DNA of 64,000 bases from Ascidia mentula (taxonomy: Eukaryota; Chordata; Ascidiacea; Phlebobranchia; Ascidiidae). The position numbers were made by a program, and so were the translations under genes. The notes under the pieces were generated by a model, which saw only the letters and a list, made by a program, of their open reading frames with translations, was not told the origin of the DNA and did no database searches. This document shows positions 59,845 to 64,000 of this stretch, piece after piece. The DNA lies in contig OX387204.1 of assembly GCA_947561715.1 (NCBI GenBank), positions 9,057,001 through 9,121,000 of the forward strand. The letters run 5' to 3'. How positions within the stretch are numbered: the first letter of the stretch is position 1; each line of letters begins with the position of its first letter.

Positions 59845-61773
59845 ATGTTGGTACTTATTTTTTTTCCTGTTGTGATTGTTGTTCTTTTCTTCATTGTATC
59901 ATCAAAACCCAAGCGTTTAAACATTACTGGTTCTCATGTTATGATAACTGGGGGATCATCTGGGATTGGTCTCGAAATTGCCAAAGAATTTGCAAAACAT
60001 GGGGCATTTATCACGCTGGTGGCCCGTAATGAACAAAAACTCGTTGAAGCCAAGACTGTCATAGAACAGCACATGAAGGGTGGGGGAGATCGACAATGTG
60101 TTACAACTCTGCCTCTTGATGTTTCTTCATCAGCTAGTGAGGTATTTACAACTTTCTTACCAACAGTTGAATTTTTTATTATTGCACAAATTGGCATTCA
60201 ATTGAAACTCTCACACAGCAATAACTTATTTAAAAATTGTTTTAAGGTTGAAGTTGGAATAAAATCAATGGAGGAACGCCTGGGACCAGTTGATTATCTT
60301 GTTAATTGTGCAGGCATTTCATTTGCTGGAACATTCGAGGTATATATGCATTTTATGCACCAACAGTAAAAGATTAAATAAAACAAAAGTTCAAGTTTAG
60401 TTTCAATTAGGATACCCCAGCAGAACAATTCGAACTTTTGATGAAAGTTAATTACCTGGGTGCTGTATTTTGTACAAAAGCTGTTTTACCAGGAATGAAA
60501 AAACGTAGAAGAGGTAAAAATATGTTCTCTATCCCATTTGTAGGTTTGATTTATGTCTTTATTTGACAATGTTACAGGTCGAATAGTGTATGTTAGTTCA
60601 CAAGCTGGGCAAACTGGTGTTTTTGGCTATACAGCTTACTGTCCAACCAAGTATGCTCTTCGTGGTTTCGCTGAAACTTTGCAAATGGAGGTAAATCCTG
60701 TTGGTAAATTTGAATAACTGATTATGGGCACAAGTACAGTATGATTGTAGCGTCACAGAATAAATGAACTACCACCGGATTATTAATTTGCTTGTATTTG
60801 CAAATGCACATTTACAACTTTGCCTTTATGTCAGCCAGAAAAAAATTGTTCTGCATCATGCGAAAAAACTGTAAATTCTATTCTGTAAAATTGTTTCAGG
60901 TGAAACCTTACAACATAGGAATAATAGTTTCATATCCACCTGATACAGACACACCAGGATTTCATGTTGATGGTAACTTTTGGTGAAGTTTAAGAAAAAC
61001 TAGTTCCAATATACTAGTATTTTTCAGATGAAAGAAAGCCCGAAGAGACTCAACTAATATCAGAAACATCAGGGTTTTTCATGCCTGATGTGGTTGCAAA
61101 AACAATTGTTCGTGATGCTGCTCGCGGTGAATTTTCTTCAACAAATGGTTTAGATGGATTTATTCTAGGTAGAATTTAAGCAATCTTTTTTTTATAGTTG
61201 AAGTTTGTTAAAGTGGGCAACCAAGAAAATTTTATCTGGATTTGAGACACTATTTTGAGTTTATGTTTGTTTGTTTAAAAAATTAGTAAATTTAGTATTT
61301 ATAACCATAGTATATTCACTTCGTTTGAGACAAACAATGTAGCCCATATAGCTGCTGTAAAATTAATCGGCAGATGTTTTAATTGTTTCAACAATCATTA
61401 TCAATATATTATGACAAATGTAGGCATGTAGATGTAATGATACAATGTAGTAAAAAGTTTTTCCAAGTTTACTTTTTGTTTAAAAATCACCTGGTGTTTA
61501 CACAAATTTCCCATGTTGAATGGATAAGAAAGAACCTTGAAAAATCAGACTAGGCAACCATTATCACTACACTAAAAGTTTTGTTTACCATGTTTAGGTC
61601 AAGTTACGGCAGGAATGTCTCCATGTAATTCAACATTGTCAGCCTTCTGTCAAATAGCTTCAATGGGCCTTTTGAGAATGGTGTCTCTTGCCTATCTGAA
61701 GCATTTTGATGGCATTATTGCAAGATGTGCTCAAAAAAGAGACAATGCAAGTGAAGCTTCCAAGGACAAATAG
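59845..61773 (+). CDS. KDSR: 3-ketodihydrosphingosine reductase (SDR family)
   Basis: Seven exons (59845-60141, 60247-60339, 60411-60513, 60578-60690, 60900-60972, 61028-61168, 61598-61773) join in phase to 331 residues, against 332 in vertebrate KDSR. An N-terminal membrane anchor ([17 protein letters not shown]) is followed by the SDR fold. It has the cofactor loop TGGSSGIG (35-42), the NCAGIS strand, VNYLGAVF, catalytic Ser in VYVSSQAG, YxxxK at Tyr185-Lys189 (YCPTK) and the KDSR-typical [11 protein letters not shown]. The enzyme uses NADPH to reduce 3-ketodihydrosphingosine to dihydrosphingosine, the second step of sphingolipid synthesis, at the ER. All catalytic residues are present. AATAAA at 62090. 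Confidence 0.96.
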
Positions 61774-62089
61774 TTGTACCACTGATATCGCATGTTTGTG
61801 TTTTTGTAATCTGCTCAGATCTTCTGCAAAATTCCTGCTGATTGGAACAAATGTTATACTTCTTACAACCAAACTGTGCAACCATTGCATGCCTGGTTAT
61901 TAAGTCTAATGACTCGTAGCAAATATTACTGTTTTGTAGTAATCATGTTGTGTGATATATATACACTAATGTGCTTTTTTGATATACCTACACTACAGTG
62001 TTTGGATGCGTCGTCACAATATTAAAAGTAATTTGGCGTTTTTGCCTCTGCAATGTTGTTGAATCAGGTCTTTCAAGGGGTTGTATGGA

Positions 62090-62095
62090 AATAAA
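62090..62095 (+). terminator. poly(A) signal AATAAA
   Basis: It lies 317 bases after the KDSR stop. Confidence 0.5.
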
Positions 62096-62099
62096 ACAC

Positions 62100-63307
62100 T
62101 AAAGATCCTCGCACAAAAACGTATTTAGTTGCCATCTATTTATTGCAAAAAGATCATTAAATTGAAAAAAAATGTATTTTATCCTTTTGCTCTGCATCAG
62201 TCGAAATGCGACCTGGAACTTATGTCGGTCTTGAAACTGTGGGGAATTTGGCTTGTCGTAACGTACCAGATTTGTCAACAAAATATCTAAACCTTTGATT
62301 TGTACAAGAAGCCCTTTACCAAAATATTGAAAATTTATTGAAAATACACTGGCTTCAACATAAATCAATGGAGGTTATCTGTCATACCTGACGACCGAAC
62401 AACTATGATTTTTTTTGCGATAATCAGACGTTCGATCACCATCTGTTCAGCGATTCAAATTAAACTAAACAAACATCAAAGAGACGTTTCGTTTATAACC
62501 AATACTGTATTTTCAAAAGGAGCAAATTTTTCACAAGGAGCGAACCGTATGAGCACTTCATCGCTTTTCAAGCGGCACCGAATCGTCAACCGATCGATTC
62601 CATTATTGCACCTTAACTGGAACTTGCACTCACATTAGAATAAAAATGACTTGAAGCCAAGCATGAAATAATGTAGCATCGCAACAACACGTGTGTAACA
62701 AAGCACAGTAAGATAAAACATCTATTTAAGGCATGTCGGAGCGATCTAAAAACTTTGATATTTACTCGTGTGAAATACGACATAAGTAAGATGGGGAGAA
62801 CGATTTATTTAAACAATGAAAAGTATGTCAAACGAGAATCAACGATAGTGCCAATACTAGCAAATTCTATTGAACGTGCCGCTTGATGGCGCTGGATAGC
62901 AGCGAAAGGATTCGTCGAGTGCGTGGCAGTGAGGTGAGACGCCGATTAACTGGGAAAGCAAATAAGAATCATTTTAATCAGCGGTAATGTTCCACCTCCT
63001 CTAAACAAGCCGAGAGCCCAGCAACGTTAATGCTTAACCCGAACGTAACTCTACAACGTGTCGAGGTCGTTGCCCCGCTGCGGGGTACGTTGCGTCGACC
63101 CACAAAATCCGGTTGTTGATTCGAGTGTTGAGAAAGAGGCATCTGTAAGGCGTAACCGATAACGCGAGACGGGAACAAGGTATGTTTGTTTAATACCAGA
63201 AATATGAAAAGTCAATATTCCCTCTTTGTGGTAACTGGTTTGTTACAGTTTCAATGCTGGAGTAGGTGGCTTAAAATCACTTAGTCTAAACATCCTAATA
63301 TATCTCG
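62100..63307. other. 1.2 kb without a supported gene
   Basis: A minus-strand frame at 62978-63178 could be a further exon or untranslated part of the gene to the right, but no splice signals confirm it. Nothing else is recognised. Confidence 0.4.
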
Positions 63308-64000
63308 CTACTTGCCTAAAAACTTTAGCACGATGGACATACCTTCTTCAAGCAAGCGATGTTTCCTCCAGGTTATTACTTGGTTGTACACACTCGCAAC
63401 TGTTTCACAATCGAACACACCGAAAGTTGCCCTCGAGCAAGGAAAGCCAAGGGTGCAGTTGAGGGCAATTGCAATTTGTATCCAGCACTGCCATTGACTT
63501 ACATCATCCACGTGATTAAAATTGTCTGAATTGCCGGCGTTGAACGCGGTCAAGAGCAAATTTCTTGATTTGCCGTCTTCAAGACAACCATGCACAAGAA
63601 CGACAATTAACGTTATTGCAAGGGCAAATTCAACGCCACCTTTCATCCACGCAACAGTGCTCATCCACAGTACTTCGAACCGGGAGCAAAATTTCTTCTC
63701 AAGCTTGTGTAACTGGTCTACAGTTTCGTTGAAGAAAAGATGACTTTTTTCGTTAAAGACTTTGCATCCCAACACACTCTCTACCATGAAGCACCTTCGT
63801 TGTTCTGCTGTAAAATCGTCGTACGAAGACAGCATGGCATAACAGTCGCAAGGAAAACCCTTTAGTTTGGTCAGTTTCAACGCACTTTTCTTTTCATACA
63901 ATATCCCAACGCGATCAAATTCAACGATTGTGATGTCTTGTGGAAGGAAGTTTCTTATTGCCAGGATTCGATAAAGGCTTTGTCGGGCCTGGGTACATTG
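63308..64000 (-). CDS. partial minus-strand gene running off the right edge, unrecognised
   Basis: A frame open from the window edge on the minus strand runs 230 codons to a stop at 63308. It starts TQARQSLYRILAIRNFLPQ and contains several cysteines (PCDCYAML, ESVLGCKVF, KKFCSRF), an N-glycosylation sequon (NET) and a hydrophobic stretch (FALAITLIVVLVHGC). Two good donor-like sites lie inside (GTAAGT at 63505-63500 after NHVDD, and GTAATAAC further on), so the real exon may end at one of them and the remaining codons may be intron. No family is recognised; a secreted or membrane protein is possible. Confidence 0.45.
   Translation of the reverse strand, partial: QCTQARQSLYRILAIRNFLPQDITIVEFDRVGILYEKKSALKLTKLKGFPCDCYAMLSSYDDFTAEQRRCFMVESVLGCKVFNEKSHLFFNETVDQLHKLEKKFCSRFEVLWMSTVAWMKGGVEFALAITLIVVLVHGCLEDGKSRNLLLTAFNAGNSDNFNHVDDVSQWQCWIQIAIALNCTLGFPCSRATFGVFDCETVASVYNQVITWRKHRLLEEGMSIVLKFLGK

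Noticed and set aside
1..64000. CRISPR array, bacterial operons, Shine-Dalgarno sites or prophage
   Set aside because: All supported genes have spliceosomal introns and animal families. No regularly spaced direct repeats or prokaryotic gene layout were seen.

Overview
This window looks like animal nuclear DNA. It is moderately AT-rich, and its genes have many short exons, GT-AG introns and AATAAA poly(A) signals. Several products belong to families typical of chordates or deuterostomes: EXTL3-type exostosin, EEF1D, KDSR, AMZ archaemetzincin, an SNX5/6-type sorting nexin, a ZP-domain protein and two CIP/KIP CDK inhibitors. Compact introns of 60-700 bp and the paired CKI genes suggest a tunicate, perhaps a Ciona-like ascidian. 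That assignment is inference and was not tested by alignment. All exon models were built by hand from splice signals, phase and family resemblance.

Layout, left half (1-33 kb). The 3' part of an unrecognised proline/arginine-rich gene (+) ends at 2546, followed by a possible terminal exon of a minus-strand gene. A six-exon leucine-rich-repeat membrane receptor lies at 3.2-5.7 kb. Two CIP/KIP paralogues on the same strand follow, at 10.2-13.4 kb and 22.4-24.1 kb, separated and flanked by several kilobases of non-coding DNA with repeats and possible regulatory sites. An unrecognised minus-strand gene occupies about 30.6-32.1 kb.

Layout, right half (33-64 kb) is gene dense. In order it holds a ZP-domain membrane protein (+, 10 exons), an archaemetzincin (-, 7 exons), eEF1B delta (-, 7 exons), an EXTL3-type glycosyltransferase (+, 19 exons), an acidic disordered protein with a PP1-docking-like motif (+), a 72-residue helical protein with a cysteine tail (+), an SNX5/6-like PX-BAR protein (+, 9 exons), 3-ketodihydrosphingosine reductase (+, 7 exons) and a partial minus-strand gene running off the right edge. 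For every model with both ends in view, the joined coding length is a whole number of codons.

Main discoveries. (1) Two type I hammerhead ribozymes of one sequence family can be folded base by base, one in an EXTL3 intron and one in intergenic DNA. (2) The first CIP/KIP paralogue has lost the key cyclin- and CDK-contact residues that the second keeps, yet both are split by a phase-1 intron inside a degenerate PIP-box-like segment. (3) Composite CACGTG plus GCGGGAAA sites recur in the CKI-flanking DNA. The genes otherwise look like ordinary neighbours with unrelated cellular roles, not a cluster with one shared function.
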